Positions 49,692 through 58,799 of a stretch of DNA of 64,000 bases are shown piece after piece (the stretch's first letter is position 1; every line of letters begins with the position of its first letter). The notes under the pieces were generated by a model. That model worked only from the letters and a program-made list of their open reading frames with translations, was not told the origin of the DNA and did no database searches. The translations under genes were made by a program, and so were the position numbers. Source of the DNA: Kitasatospora sp. NBC_00374 (lineage in GTDB: Bacteria; Actinomycetota; Actinomycetes; Streptomycetales; Streptomycetaceae); NCBI RefSeq assembly GCF_041434935.1, contig NZ_CP107964.1:7919001-7983000 (forward strand), read 5' to 3'.

Positions 49692-49931
49692 TCAGAACGC
49701 CGGGGCGACCTGCTCGCCGGTGGCCGGCCGCAGCACGGTGATCGCCTCCACCGGGCACATCTCGGCGGCCTCGGCCAGTTCCTCGGAGAGCACGGCGGCC
49801 GTGCCCTGCCGGGCCAGCGCCCGGCCGTCCGGGCCGAGCGCGAGGTCGTCCGGGGCGGTGGCGGCGCACAGGCCGGTGCCGACGCACCGCGTCCGGTCCA
49901 CCGTGACCACCAGCGGCTCGGCGGCGCTCAC
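49692..49931 (-). CDS. [3Fe-4S]-type ferredoxin
   Basis: A 79-residue ferredoxin with ligands Cys16-x5-Cys22 (TRCVGTGLCAATAPD) and Cys59 followed by proline (EMCPVEAI), the three-cysteine layout of P450-associated ferredoxins in actinomycetes. Its GTG start overlaps the stop of the P450 gene by 4 bp, so it is very likely the redox partner of that enzyme. The electron source (a ferredoxin reductase) is not encoded nearby. Confidence 0.9.
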   Translation of the reverse strand: MSAAEPLVVTVDRTRCVGTGLCAATAPDDLALGPDGRALARQGTAAVLSEELAEAAEMCPVEAITVLRPATGEQVAPAF

Positions 49932-51130
49932 CAGGCGACCTCCAGCGCCAGCGGGCTGCGGGTGAGTAGGCCCTGGCGCCAGCGGATCGCCTCGACCGGC
50001 TCGGCCAGCCGCAGCCCGGGCAGCCGGCGGGCCAGCGTGTGCAGGGCGAGCTCCAGCTCCATCCGGGCCAGCCAGGCGCCCAGGCAGTGGTGCGGGCCGG
50101 CCCCGAAGGTCAGGCTCGGGGTGCCGACCGGGGCGAACAGGTCGGCGGTGCCCGCCGGGTAGACGGCCGGGTCGTGGTTGGCGGCGGTGGCGTCCGCGGC
50201 CACCACGGCGCCCGCCGGGATGGTCACCCCGCCGATCTCGACCTCCGCCAGGGTGCGGCGCAGCAGCCCGGGGGAGGTGTCGGCGTCCCCGAGCGGGATG
50301 GTCCGCAGGATCTGCTCGGTGGCCAGCGTGACGGCCTCCGGGTCGGCGCCGATCCGCTGCCAGGCGGTGCGGTCCTCGCCGAGCAGGTAGACCAGGGCGT
50401 TGCCGAGCGTGGTCATCGTGGTCTCGTGCCCGGCGACCACCAGGCCGCAGACCAGCGAGGTGAGCTGCTCCTCGGTCACCCCGCCGGTCTGGTCGGCGGC
50501 CCGGACCAGACTGCTGACCAGGTCGTCGCCGGGCTCCTTGCGGCGCGCGGTGACCAGCTGGTAGCCGAACTGCCCGAACTCCCGCATCGCGGTGGCGATC
50601 TCCTCGGCGGAGTACGCGGTGGCGGAGAGCGCGTGGTCGCTCCAGTGGCCGAGCCGTTCCAGGTCCAGACCGTCGAGGTCCATCAGACGGCTGATCACGG
50701 CGACCGGCAGCGGACGGCTGTAGGAGCCGATGATCTCGGCGGGGGAGCCGGCGTCCTCCAGCCGGTCGATCAGCTCCTCGACCGCCGCGGCGACCCAGGG
50801 CCGCCAGCGGCCGATGGCGCGCGGGGTGAAGGCCCGCTGGACGGTGCGGCGCACTCTCTGGTGCTCCGGGCCGTCGCTGTTCAGCATGGAGTCGGGATCG
50901 TCGAGGATGTTCGGGATCACCGTGATTGGCGGCGCGTCCGGGGCGTAGAGCGGTGCGCGGCCGATCCGCGGGTCGGTGAGCACCTGGCGGACGTCGGCGT
51001 GCCGGGTGCACAGCCAGACCGGGGTGCCGGTCGGGAGAGCCGCCAGCCGGGGCGGGCCGGGTTCGGCGTGGCGCAGGCAGTGCAGCGGGACGAGCGGTGC
51101 CTCGGGTGCCTGGCGGTGCTCGGTGGTCAT
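49928..51130 (-). CDS. Cytochrome P450 with coupled ferredoxin
   Basis: A 400-residue soluble P450. The I-helix is GLVVAGHETTMTTLGNALV, the EXXR motif is in TEQILRTIP (divergent), ATAANHDPAVYPAG is the PERF-region equivalent, and the heme loop is FGAGPHHCLGAWLAR with Cys349. The layout matches CYP105/107-type bacterial monooxygenases. It is coupled to a ferredoxin gene, but no biosynthetic cluster is visible around it, so the substrate cannot be guessed. ATG at 51130 has GGAGGACGG upstream. Confidence 0.92.
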   Translation of the reverse strand: MTTEHRQAPEAPLVPLHCLRHAEPGPPRLAALPTGTPVWLCTRHADVRQVLTDPRIGRAPLYAPDAPPITVIPNILDDPDSMLNSDGPEHQRVRRTVQRAFTPRAIGRWRPWVAAAVEELIDRLEDAGSPAEIIGSYSRPLPVAVISRLMDLDGLDLERLGHWSDHALSATAYSAEEIATAMREFGQFGYQLVTARRKEPGDDLVSSLVRAADQTGGVTEEQLTSLVCGLVVAGHETTMTTLGNALVYLLGEDRTAWQRIGADPEAVTLATEQILRTIPLGDADTSPGLLRRTLAEVEIGGVTIPAGAVVAADATAANHDPAVYPAGTADLFAPVGTPSLTFGAGPHHCLGAWLARMELELALHTLARRLPGLRLAEPVEAIRWRQGLLTRSPLALEVAW

Positions 51131-51279
51131 CCGTCCTCCTGGCGGTCGGCCGTGCGCGAACTGCGGGGGCAGCGCGCGTTTTTCGACCGTACGGGGGCCG
51201 GGCTCGGGCGGACAGGACGCGAACCGGCCATCGCGGGGCAGGGTGGCGCGAACAGCTCCCCGCGACGGCCGGCCCGGCC

Positions 51280-52740
51280 TCAGACTCCGCTCTCGGCCGC
51301 CAGCCGGCCGGAGCGCACGGCGGCCACCAGCTCCGCGTGGTCGGCCTCGCTCCGGTCCGCGTAGGCGACCGAGAAGGCGGCGACCGCCTCGTCCAGCTCC
51401 TCGCCCTTGCCGCAGTAGCCGGCGATGACGGCCGCCTCGGCGGTGTGCGCGTGGGCGCGGGCGAGCAGCGCGCCGGTGATCCGGCCGTAGTCGTCCAGCT
51501 GGGCGGGCTGCAGCGCCGCCGGGTCCACACTGCCCTTGCGGTTGCGGAACTGCCGTACCTGGTAGGGGAGTCCGTCCACGGTCGTCCAGCCCATCAGGAC
51601 ATCACTGACCACCTGCATGCGCTTCTGGCCGAGTACCACCCGGCGCCCCTCGTGGGTGACCGGGGTGCCGGGGTCGAACCCGGCCCGGACCAGGTGCGGG
51701 AGCAGCACCGACGGGCGGGCCTCCTTGACCTGGAGCACCAGCGGCTCCTCGCGCCGGTCGGTCAGCAGCACCACGTAGGAACGGGTGCCGACGCTGCCGG
51801 TCCCGACGATCCGGAAGGCCACGTCCTGCACGCTGTAGCGGGCCAGCAGCGGGTGCAGCTCGGTCGAAACGGTCGCCAGGTAGTCGCCGAGCGAGGCCGT
51901 CACGGCGGCGGCCCGGCCGTCGGACACCTCGCTGAGCACCGGCGGCGCGGCGGTGAACCGCCACCGGCCGTCCTCCTGGCGCACGGTGGCCTTGGCGGCG
52001 AACCGCGCGCTGGTGTTGCGCAGCGCCTTGGCCGAGACGCCGTCGAGCACCTCGCGCAGTTCGTGCGCCTCGGTGAAGTCGACCAGCTGCTCGTCCGTCA
52101 CGGCGTTCCAGGCGTCCAGCGCCGGGAGCTTGGCGAGCCGCCTCATGGTCCGCCGGTACGAGGCGGACGCGGCGGCGGCGGCCTCGCGGCAGACCTCCTC
52201 GCCCGCCCCCGCCTGCCGCCCGGCCAGCACCAGGCTGGCGGCGAGCCGCTTGAGGTCCCACTCCCACGGGCCCGGGACGGTCTCGTCGAAGTCGTTGATG
52301 TCCATCACCAGGTGGCCCCTGGCGTCGCCGTACAGCCCGAAGTTGGCGGCGTGGGCGTCGCCGCACAGCTGGGCCGTGCTGCCGGACGCCGGGGTGGTGG
52401 CCAGGTCGTGCGCCATCAGCCCGGCCGAGCCGCGCAGGAAGGCGAACGGCGAGGCAGCCATCCGGCCGACCCGTATCGGCACCAGGTGCTCCAGGCGCCC
52501 CAGGTTCGCCTGCTCGACCGCGGCCACCACACTCGGCCGGTCCGGTGCCGGGGCGAAACCGGCATGCGACCCCCGCGGGGTCTTCTCGCGCAGTGCCCTG
52601 CCGCGCTCCTTGCCGCTTCCCTGCGGAGGCCACGGCGCGAAGCCCGGCGCCGCGAGCCTCCGCTCGGCTCTCGCCGCCGGTTCCCCGCCGTCCACCCTGT
52701 GCTCGCGCATCCCCACCACCGGACTCCGTTCCGCTTCCAT
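51280..52740 (-). CDS. DUF2252 family protein
   Basis: A 486-residue protein of the DUF2252 family, which has a kinase-like fold. Characteristic motifs are AQLCGDAHAANFGLYG (about residues 123-138), DINDFDETVPGPWEWDLKRLAASL, RIVGTGSVGTRSYVVLL and the C-terminal YGRITGALLARAHAHTAEAA. The GDxHxxNFG and DxNDFD motifs correspond to the catalytic and metal sites of aminoglycoside-phosphotransferase-like kinases. The substrate is unknown. Starts at ATG 52740 with GAGGGC close by; ATG at 52710 is an alternative. Monocistronic. Confidence 0.87.
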   Translation of the reverse strand: MEAERSPVVGMREHRVDGGEPAARAERRLAAPGFAPWPPQGSGKERGRALREKTPRGSHAGFAPAPDRPSVVAAVEQANLGRLEHLVPIRVGRMAASPFAFLRGSAGLMAHDLATTPASGSTAQLCGDAHAANFGLYGDARGHLVMDINDFDETVPGPWEWDLKRLAASLVLAGRQAGAGEEVCREAAAAASASYRRTMRRLAKLPALDAWNAVTDEQLVDFTEAHELREVLDGVSAKALRNTSARFAAKATVRQEDGRWRFTAAPPVLSEVSDGRAAAVTASLGDYLATVSTELHPLLARYSVQDVAFRIVGTGSVGTRSYVVLLTDRREEPLVLQVKEARPSVLLPHLVRAGFDPGTPVTHEGRRVVLGQKRMQVVSDVLMGWTTVDGLPYQVRQFRNRKGSVDPAALQPAQLDDYGRITGALLARAHAHTAEAAVIAGYCGKGEELDEAVAAFSVAYADRSEADHAELVAAVRSGRLAAESGV

Positions 52741-52852
52741 GCCCTCAGCTGACGTTCCCGCAGGCCCTGCCGGTTCCCGCAGCGTCGAACCGTACCGCTG
52801 AACCACCGGCCGGGCCCACCGCCACCCCCGGCGGCTGTGACAGCATGGCCGT

Positions 52853-53254
52853 ATGGCTCACGACATCCGCGCCCTCGACGAGGGCTACCTCGCGTTCTGG
52901 CGCGAGCGCCTCCTGTGCACCCTGACCACGCTGCGCCCGGACGGCACTCCGCACGTGGTGCCGGTCGGCGCGACCTTCGACCCGGTCGGCGGCATCGCGC
53001 GGGTGATCACCAACCGGGCCAGCCACAAGGCGCGGAACGTGCGCGCGGCGGGCGAGGGCGGGATGCGGGTGGCGATCTGCCAGGTGGACTGGGCGCGTTG
53101 GGCCACGCTGGAGGGGGTCGCGGTGGTCCGCGACGACGCCGAGGCGGTGGCCGAGGGCGTCCGCCGCTACACCGAGCGGTACCGGGAGCCCCGGGTGAAC
53201 CCGGACCGCGTGGTGATCGAGATCACCGTGGACCGGGCGCTCGGCCGGGCCTGA
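52853..53254 (+). CDS. PPOX-class F420- or FMN-dependent oxidoreductase
   Basis: A 133-residue split-barrel protein of the pyridoxamine 5'-phosphate oxidase-like class. Motifs are EGYLAFWRERLLCTLTTLRPDGTPHVVPVGATFD and ITNRASHKARNVRAAG, in the typical order of the Streptomyces TIGR03618-like F420-dependent group. Such enzymes reduce or oxidise small aromatic or heterocyclic molecules using a deazaflavin or flavin cofactor. The substrate is unknown. ATG at 52853; divergent from the DUF2252 gene. Confidence 0.83.
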   Translation: MAHDIRALDEGYLAFWRERLLCTLTTLRPDGTPHVVPVGATFDPVGGIARVITNRASHKARNVRAAGEGGMRVAICQVDWARWATLEGVAVVRDDAEAVAEGVRRYTERYREPRVNPDRVVIEITVDRALGRA

Positions 53255-53284
53255 GCCGGGGCCGGTCGGCCCGGAGGCCGGTGG

Positions 53285-54562
53285 TCAACGGACGATGCCG
53301 GCCGCCCGGGCGAGGCGGATCCAGTCGGGGAACTCCTTCATCAGCCGGTCGTAGACGTCCGGGTTGGAGCGCCCGAGCGGGTTCTGGCCGGCTCCGAAGT
53401 AGCCGGCGTTGTCGATGGTCCGCCCGCCGAGCGTGTCCAGGCTGCGCAGGAAGCGCAGGTGCCGGCTGTGGCCGAAGCCGACGAACTGCCAGAAGATCGG
53501 CAGCGAGCTGGACCGGCGCAGGAGTTCGCGGGTCTCCCGGCGGTCGAACGGCTCGCCGTCGGTCTGGAAGATGACGAAGGCCGGGTCGGTGGCACCGCTG
53601 CGGCCGTAGTGGTCGATCACGGCCTGCATCGCGGGGGCGAAGCGGGTGCCGCCCCACTCCAGCCGCTCCTGCAGCCGGTCGATCCGGCCCTGGTAGGCGT
53701 CCAGCGAGAGGTCGGCGACCAGCAGGACGCCGTTGGCGAAGAACACCACCGGGACGGTGCCGTCGTCGTCGAGGTTGGCCGACAGGCCGAGCGCCTGCTC
53801 GGCGAGGTGCTGCATGGTCCCGTTCTCGTAGAACCAGGTCATGCTCGCGGAGTGGTCGAGCACCAGGTAGACGGCGGCCCGCAGCGGGCCGAGGCCGGTC
53901 TTCGCCAGCGAGACGCCGGCCGCCTTGTAGAGGTCGACCAGGCCGGGCGCGGTCCGCTGGACCTTTTCGAGACTGATGGCGGGCACGGCCGTGGGCACCA
54001 GGGCCGGCACCACCGCGCTCGGCGGCACGGGCGCTGCGGCGGGCGCAGGCTCCTCGTCGACCTCCAGGCCGTACGCGGTGGCCATGCCGGCCGGTCCGGA
54101 GTCCCAGCCCTGGCCGACCGCCCGGACCTTCCAGCCGTCGCTCCGCCGGTAGAACTCGACCAGCGCGACGCAGGACTCGCCGTCGGTCAGCGCCGGCAGC
54201 GGGAACTCGATCCGGCTCGGTCCGCTCAGCACGGCCGCGCTCACCGCGGTGGCCGGGCCGAACGCGGCGGCGGCCGCGACGACGACCCGCTCGACCGACC
54301 CCGGCAGCCGCCGCAGGTCGGCGGTGACCGTGTCGCCGGCCACCGCGATCCCGTCCTGCGCGGGGTGGTTGTAGAAGACCAGGTCGAGATCGCCCCGGAC
54401 CTTGCCGTCCGCGCCGAGCAGCACCGCGAAGAGGTCGAACGCAGGCCCCGCGACCGTGACCTCCACCCGGCACTCCCCGGACGGCAGTTGGGCGTTGGCC
54501 CCCTTGGCGAGCACGACGGTCACGGGCATCTCCGGTGGGTGGACGGACGGGAGGCTGAGCAC
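53285..54562 (-). CDS. TerD-domain protein with C-terminal von Willebrand A domain
   Basis: A 425-residue cytoplasmic protein. Residues 10-165 form a TerD domain (TVVLAKGANAQLPSGECRVEV, DLDLVFYNHPAQDG and ALVEFYRRSDGWKVRAVGQGW). A Pro/Ala linker follows, and a von Willebrand A domain at about 195-425 (AAVYLVLDHSASMTWFYENGT with a DxSxS-type metal site, and FVIFQTDGEP). This resembles TerF-like members of the tellurite/stress-response family, which bind calcium through TerD. GTG at 54562 with GGAG at 7 nt is preferred to ATG at 54529. No other ter genes are adjacent. Confidence 0.88.
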   Translation of the reverse strand: MLSLPSVHPPEMPVTVVLAKGANAQLPSGECRVEVTVAGPAFDLFAVLLGADGKVRGDLDLVFYNHPAQDGIAVAGDTVTADLRRLPGSVERVVVAAAAAFGPATAVSAAVLSGPSRIEFPLPALTDGESCVALVEFYRRSDGWKVRAVGQGWDSGPAGMATAYGLEVDEEPAPAAAPVPPSAVVPALVPTAVPAISLEKVQRTAPGLVDLYKAAGVSLAKTGLGPLRAAVYLVLDHSASMTWFYENGTMQHLAEQALGLSANLDDDGTVPVVFFANGVLLVADLSLDAYQGRIDRLQERLEWGGTRFAPAMQAVIDHYGRSGATDPAFVIFQTDGEPFDRRETRELLRRSSSLPIFWQFVGFGHSRHLRFLRSLDTLGGRTIDNAGYFGAGQNPLGRSNPDVYDRLMKEFPDWIRLARAAGIVR

Positions 54563-54662
54563 AGCATTCTCCCCAGTCCCGGCCCGCGGCGCGGGACGAT
54601 CGCCGAAACCGTCCAGCCCGCCGACGGGGCCCGGCGCGCGGCCGGACCCCGCGGCCGGACGG

Positions 54663-56306
54663 TCAGTTGACCGCGACCGCCGACCAGGCCGCCGCGACCG
54701 CCGCGTACTCGGCGCTGCCCGCGCCGTACAGGTCGGTGGCCGCCTTCAGGGTGGCGGTGCGGGCACCCGCGTAGTTGGTGGTGGAGGTCATGTACGTGGT
54801 CAGGGCGCGGTACCAGACCTTGCCGACCTTGTCCCGGCCGATACCGGCGACGGTGGAGCCGTTGCAGGTGGGGCTGTTGTAGCCGACCCCGTTGATCACC
54901 TTGGCGCCGCTGCCCTCGGCGAGCAGGTACGCGAAGTGGTTGGCCACGCCCGAGGAGTAGTGCACGTCCAGGTTGCCGACACCCGAACTCCAGCAGTCGG
55001 CGGACTTGGTGTCCTTGGAGGGCTGGTCCATGAAGCGCAGCGCGGCCTTGCCGAAGCCGGGCTTCACGATCTCCTCGCCGATCAGGTAGTCGCCCGGGTC
55101 GGAGGGATTGGCCGCGTACCACTCGACCAGGGTGCCCATGATGTCGGAGGTGGCCTCGTTGAGGCCGCCGGACTCGCCCGAGTAGTTGAGCTTGGCGGTG
55201 CGCGAGGTGACGCCGTGGGACATCTCGTGCCCCGCGACGTCCAGTGCGACCAGCGGGCCGAAGGTGCTCCCGTCCCCGTCGCCGTAGGTCATGCAGAAGC
55301 AACTGTCCTGCCAGAAGGCGTTGTTGTAGTTGCTCCCGTAGTGCACCCGGTTGTACGAGCCCTTGCCGTCGCCGGCGATTCCGCTGCGGCCGTGCACGTT
55401 CTTGTAGTAGTCCCAGGTGGTGTTGGTGCCGTACTGGGCGTCCACGGCGGCGGTGGCGCGGTCGGCGGTGGTGCCGGTGCCCCAGTGGTTGTCCGCGTCG
55501 GTGAACAGGGTGGCGGGGGCCCGGCTGAGGCAGATCGAGCCGAAGCACAGGTCGGTCTTGTTGGCGGCGTCGCCGGTGTAGGTGTTGCCGCGGGTCGGGT
55601 CCTTCAGCTGGTAGGTGCTGCCGGAGACGGTCGACTCCAGCGGCACCGTGCCGCTGTAGAGCGAGGCGCCGTCGCCGGCCGCCGTCTCCAGGCCGTCCCA
55701 GGAGGCGATCGACCGGCCGGTCGCGGCGTCGGTCAGGACGGTGCGGGCCACCGGGTTGCCGAGGTAGTCGAGCCCGGCGGCGGTGGTCTGCCAGGCCAGT
55801 CGAGGTGTGCCGTGGCTGGCGTCGACCACCAGCTGCGGCTTGGTCGAGCCCGGTGCGGCGGTGGTCCGGCCGGGGTTCGCCTCGCGCAGCGCCGCGTCCG
55901 CCTGCTCGGCGGCGACGCCCGCGCCGACGGCCGGCGTGGTGCTGCGCACGGCGGGCGCGGCCGTACTGGCGCGGTCCGCACCCCGGTAGGCGCCGTTCGG
56001 CGCGAGGTGCACGACCACGTCGCCGCCGAGTACCGGGAGGCCGGCGAAGCTGCGGTCGTAGCGGACGTGCTGGCTGCCGTCGGCGTCGATCACCACGTCC
56101 CGGACGGCACGCGACTGGCGTTCGGTGACGCCGAGTTCGCCCGCGTGCGCGGTCAGCGCGGCCTCGGCGCGGGCGACGGCGGTGGCCGGGGTCGGCCGAC
56201 CGCCCTGCTCGGCGGCGGGCGCGGCCTGCGCGGTGACGGCGAGCAGGGTGCCGGCCGCGAGGGCGACGGTGGTGGCGAGGGCGGTGGTGCGGGTCCTGGT
56301 GCGCAT
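54663..56306 (-). CDS. Secreted M4 (thermolysin-type) metalloprotease
   Basis: A 547-residue preproenzyme. A signal sequence (TVALAAGTLLAVTAQAAPA) is followed by a pro-region with an FTP-type fold up to about residue 205, then the M4 catalytic domain. The zinc site is H360-E-M-S-H364 (ALDVAGHEMSHGV), followed by the third ligand in SGGLNEATSDIMG. The C-terminal half has the family motif DVHYSSGVANHFAYLL with the transition-state histidine. Length is normal for Streptomyces enzymes of this family. It is divergent from a nucleotidyltransferase-like gene; the 304-bp gap between them contains an AT patch near 56433-56444 and no gene. Confidence 0.93.
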   Translation of the reverse strand: MRTRTRTTALATTVALAAGTLLAVTAQAAPAAEQGGRPTPATAVARAEAALTAHAGELGVTERQSRAVRDVVIDADGSQHVRYDRSFAGLPVLGGDVVVHLAPNGAYRGADRASTAAPAVRSTTPAVGAGVAAEQADAALREANPGRTTAAPGSTKPQLVVDASHGTPRLAWQTTAAGLDYLGNPVARTVLTDAATGRSIASWDGLETAAGDGASLYSGTVPLESTVSGSTYQLKDPTRGNTYTGDAANKTDLCFGSICLSRAPATLFTDADNHWGTGTTADRATAAVDAQYGTNTTWDYYKNVHGRSGIAGDGKGSYNRVHYGSNYNNAFWQDSCFCMTYGDGDGSTFGPLVALDVAGHEMSHGVTSRTAKLNYSGESGGLNEATSDIMGTLVEWYAANPSDPGDYLIGEEIVKPGFGKAALRFMDQPSKDTKSADCWSSGVGNLDVHYSSGVANHFAYLLAEGSGAKVINGVGYNSPTCNGSTVAGIGRDKVGKVWYRALTTYMTSTTNYAGARTATLKAATDLYGAGSAEYAAVAAAWSAVAVN

Positions 56307-56610
56307 CGGGCTCCTCGGGTGCGTGGGGGAGTCCGGGGCCGGGCGGCAGCAGGGCGCGCCGGGTCCCGGGTGGGAGTGGCGCTGAACCTGAGGGCGCGCT
56401 GGGCCGGGAACCGGCGGCCGGCGCTGGGATACGCTGTTTTACATGTCCAGGACAGGATCCGTCCAGGGGGCCTGCTCCCGTACGAGGATGACGAGGCGTC
56501 CAGACCGCCCGCCCGCACCCCGTCCCCGGTCGAGACCCCCGCGGCGGGTGACCGGCACCGGGGATGCAAAGAGGGTGCGGCCCCCGGCCCCACGGGTGTT
56601 GGATGGACGG

Positions 56611-57213
56611 ATGACGGATGCCGCCCTCGATCGCCTGCACCTCGCCGTACGACGGACCCGGGAGCACACGGCCGGCCGGGCCACCACCGGCCTGAGCCAC
56701 CAGGCCGCCGACGACACCCTCGGTACCTTCGCCACCGACGGCGCGCACGGATTCGACCCGTTCCCATTGCTGGGCGCCCTGCACCGGGCGGGCGCCCGGG
56801 TGGTGGTGATCGGTCAGGTGGCCGGGATCCTGCACGGCTCGACCGAGCTCACCGGTGACCTGGACCTGCTCTGGGACGGGGACCTCGCGCAGTCCGGCGC
56901 GCTCGCCGCGGCGTTCGCCGAGGTCGGCGCCCGGCTCGCCGACGAGGACGGCGTGGAGCTGCCCATGGGCCCGGACGCCTTCCGGCTGCGCAAGCTCGAC
57001 TTCTCCTCGCCCGCCGCGGGCGGCGACTGCTGCACCCCGGCCCTGCCCTGGGGCGTCCTGCCGGTCGGGGACTTCCTGAACCGCGCCCTGACCGCGACCG
57101 CCCCCGACGGCACCCAGGTCCACTACCTCCGCCGCGACGACCTGATCCTGATGCGCCGGGCCGTCGCCCGTCCCAAGGACCTGCGGCGCGCGGCGGAGCT
57201 GGACCGCCTCTGA
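56611..57213 (+). CDS. Nucleotidyltransferase-fold protein, function unknown
   Basis: A 200-residue protein. The core QVAGILHGSTELTGDLDLLW contains the strand and aspartate pair (DxD in TGDLDLLWDGD) seen in nucleotidyltransferase-fold proteins of the AbiEii/MenA-related kind. A helical C-terminal part follows (LRRDDLILMRRAVARPKDLRRA), a lysine-bearing segment shared by such proteins. No partner toxin or antitoxin is adjacent, so a defence role cannot be claimed. ATG at 56611 is chosen; GTG at 56596 is possible. Confidence 0.62.
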   Translation: MTDAALDRLHLAVRRTREHTAGRATTGLSHQAADDTLGTFATDGAHGFDPFPLLGALHRAGARVVVIGQVAGILHGSTELTGDLDLLWDGDLAQSGALAAAFAEVGARLADEDGVELPMGPDAFRLRKLDFSSPAAGGDCCTPALPWGVLPVGDFLNRALTATAPDGTQVHYLRRDDLILMRRAVARPKDLRRAAELDRL

Positions 57214-57339
57214 CGGGGTGTGGGCCGCGGCACGCCGGGGCCCCCTTGTGCCGGTGTCCGACGGCCCGTTAACTCGCAGTGCCAGAAGACGGGGCGCCGC
57301 GCGCAGGGCGGCGCCCGACCGGAGGAGAGGACCACGTCC

Positions 57340-58761
57340 GTGGTGCAGCAGCACACCGACCAGTACATCGACGGGGCCTGGCGGCCCTCGCTCGCCGAGG
57401 CGCGGATCGAGGTGCTCAACCCGGCCACCGAGGAGCTGGTGGCCACCGTCCCGGCGGGCGGCGCGGCGGACGTCGACGCCGCCGTCGCGGCGGCCCGGGC
57501 GGCGGCCCGGAGCTGGGGCCGGACCACCCGGGAGGAACGGCTGGTGCCGCTGGGCCGGCTGTGCGACGGGCTGGCCGCCCGGCGGCAGGAGATCGCCGAG
57601 ACCGTGGTCGCCGAACTGGGCAGCCCGATCAGGTTCGCCACCGCCGTCCAGGCCACGCTGCCGCTCACGGTGGCCCGTTCCTACCTGGACATCCTCGCCA
57701 AGTACGAGTTCGAGGAGCAGGTCGCCAACTCCACGGTGTACGCCGAGCCGGCCGGCGTGGTCGCCGCCGTCACGCCGTGGAACTACCCGCTGCACCAGAT
57801 CGTCGCGAAGGTCGTGCCCGCGCTCGCGGCCGGCTGCACCGTCGTCCTCAAGCCCGCCGAGTACACCCCGCTGGTGGCCCGGCTGTTCGCCGAGCTGGTG
57901 CACGACGCGGGTTTCCCGCCCGGGGTGTTCAACCTGGTGACCGGTGTCGGTACGGAGGCGGGTGCGGCGCTGGTCGAGCACCCGGACGTCGACCTGGTGT
58001 CGTTCACCGGTTCCACCGCCGTCGGCCGGGCGATCGGCGCCGCGGCCGGGCGGGGGGTCAAGCGGGTCGCGCTGGAGCTCGGCGGCAAGTCCGCGAACGT
58101 CGTCCTGCCCGGTGCCGACCTGGCTCGCGCGGTCAAGGCGAACGTGGCCAACGTCCTCGCCAACTCCGGCCAGACCTGCACCGCCTGGACGCGGCTGCTG
58201 GTGCACCGGGACCAGTACGAGGAGGCCGTCGCGATCGCGGCCGAGGCCGCCGCCACGTACCTCCCCGGTGATCCGGCCCTCGCCGCCACCCGCCTCGGGC
58301 CGGTGGCGAGCGCGAGCCAGCGCGAGCGGGTCCGCGCGTACATCACCGGCGCCGTGGCGCAGGGCGCGCGCCTGGTCGCGGGCGGCGCGCAGGCGCCGGA
58401 GGGCCTGGACCGCGGCTACTACGTCCGTGCGACCGTGCTGGCGGACGTCACGGCCGAGATGACGGTGGCGCAGGAGGAGGTGTTCGGGCCGGTGCTCTCG
58501 ATCCTCGCCTACCGGGACGAGGAGCACGCCCTGGAGATCGCCAACGGCACCGACTACGGGCTGGCGGGCGGGGTCTGGGCCGCCGACAACGAGACCGCCG
58601 CGGCCTTCGCCCGCCGGATGGACACCGGACAGGTGGACATCAACGGTGGCCGCTTCAACCCGGCGGCGCCGTTCGGCGGCTACAAGTCCTCGGGGGTCGG
58701 CCGCGAACTCGGCCGGCACGGACTCGCGGAGTTCCTCCAGACGAAGTCGCTGCAGTTCTGA
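57340..58761 (+). CDS. Aldehyde dehydrogenase
   Basis: A 473-residue enzyme of the NAD(P)-dependent aldehyde dehydrogenase superfamily. Visible motifs are GVVAAVTPWNYPLHQIVAK, NLVTGVGTEAGAAL, the glutamate in VALELGGKSANVVLPGADLA, the catalytic cysteine in NSGQTCTAWTRLLVH, and EEVFGPVLSILAYRDEEHA. All catalytic positions are present. The substrate is unknown; the sequence resembles betaine- or benzaldehyde-type enzymes only loosely. GTG at 57340 with GGAGAGG nine nt upstream is taken as the start. Followed by a hairpin at 58777. Confidence 0.92.
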   Translation: MVQQHTDQYIDGAWRPSLAEARIEVLNPATEELVATVPAGGAADVDAAVAAARAAARSWGRTTREERLVPLGRLCDGLAARRQEIAETVVAELGSPIRFATAVQATLPLTVARSYLDILAKYEFEEQVANSTVYAEPAGVVAAVTPWNYPLHQIVAKVVPALAAGCTVVLKPAEYTPLVARLFAELVHDAGFPPGVFNLVTGVGTEAGAALVEHPDVDLVSFTGSTAVGRAIGAAAGRGVKRVALELGGKSANVVLPGADLARAVKANVANVLANSGQTCTAWTRLLVHRDQYEEAVAIAAEAAATYLPGDPALAATRLGPVASASQRERVRAYITGAVAQGARLVAGGAQAPEGLDRGYYVRATVLADVTAEMTVAQEEVFGPVLSILAYRDEEHALEIANGTDYGLAGGVWAADNETAAAFARRMDTGQVDINGGRFNPAAPFGGYKSSGVGRELGRHGLAEFLQTKSLQF

Positions 58762-58776
58762 GCGGCCCGCGCGGTA

Positions 58777-58799
58777 CGGCCCGAGCACCTCTCGGGCCG
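58777..58799 (+). terminator. Hairpin after the aldehyde dehydrogenase gene
   Basis: CGGCCCGAG (58777-58785) pairs with CTCGGGCCG (58791-58799) around a 5-nt loop, 16 bp after the stop codon. Confidence 0.65.

Noticed and set aside
56444..56454. TGTCCAGGACA, a short palindrome near the protease start, considered as an operator.
   Set aside because: Arms of 5 bp around one base are expected by chance in DNA of this composition, and no regulator gene is adjacent.
54520..58788. A 1422-codon minus-strand open frame covering the TerD-vWA start, the protease and the aldehyde dehydrogenase.
   Set aside because: It overlaps genes with intact catalytic motifs in other frames and has low-complexity composition. 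It reflects the lack of stop codons in high-GC DNA.
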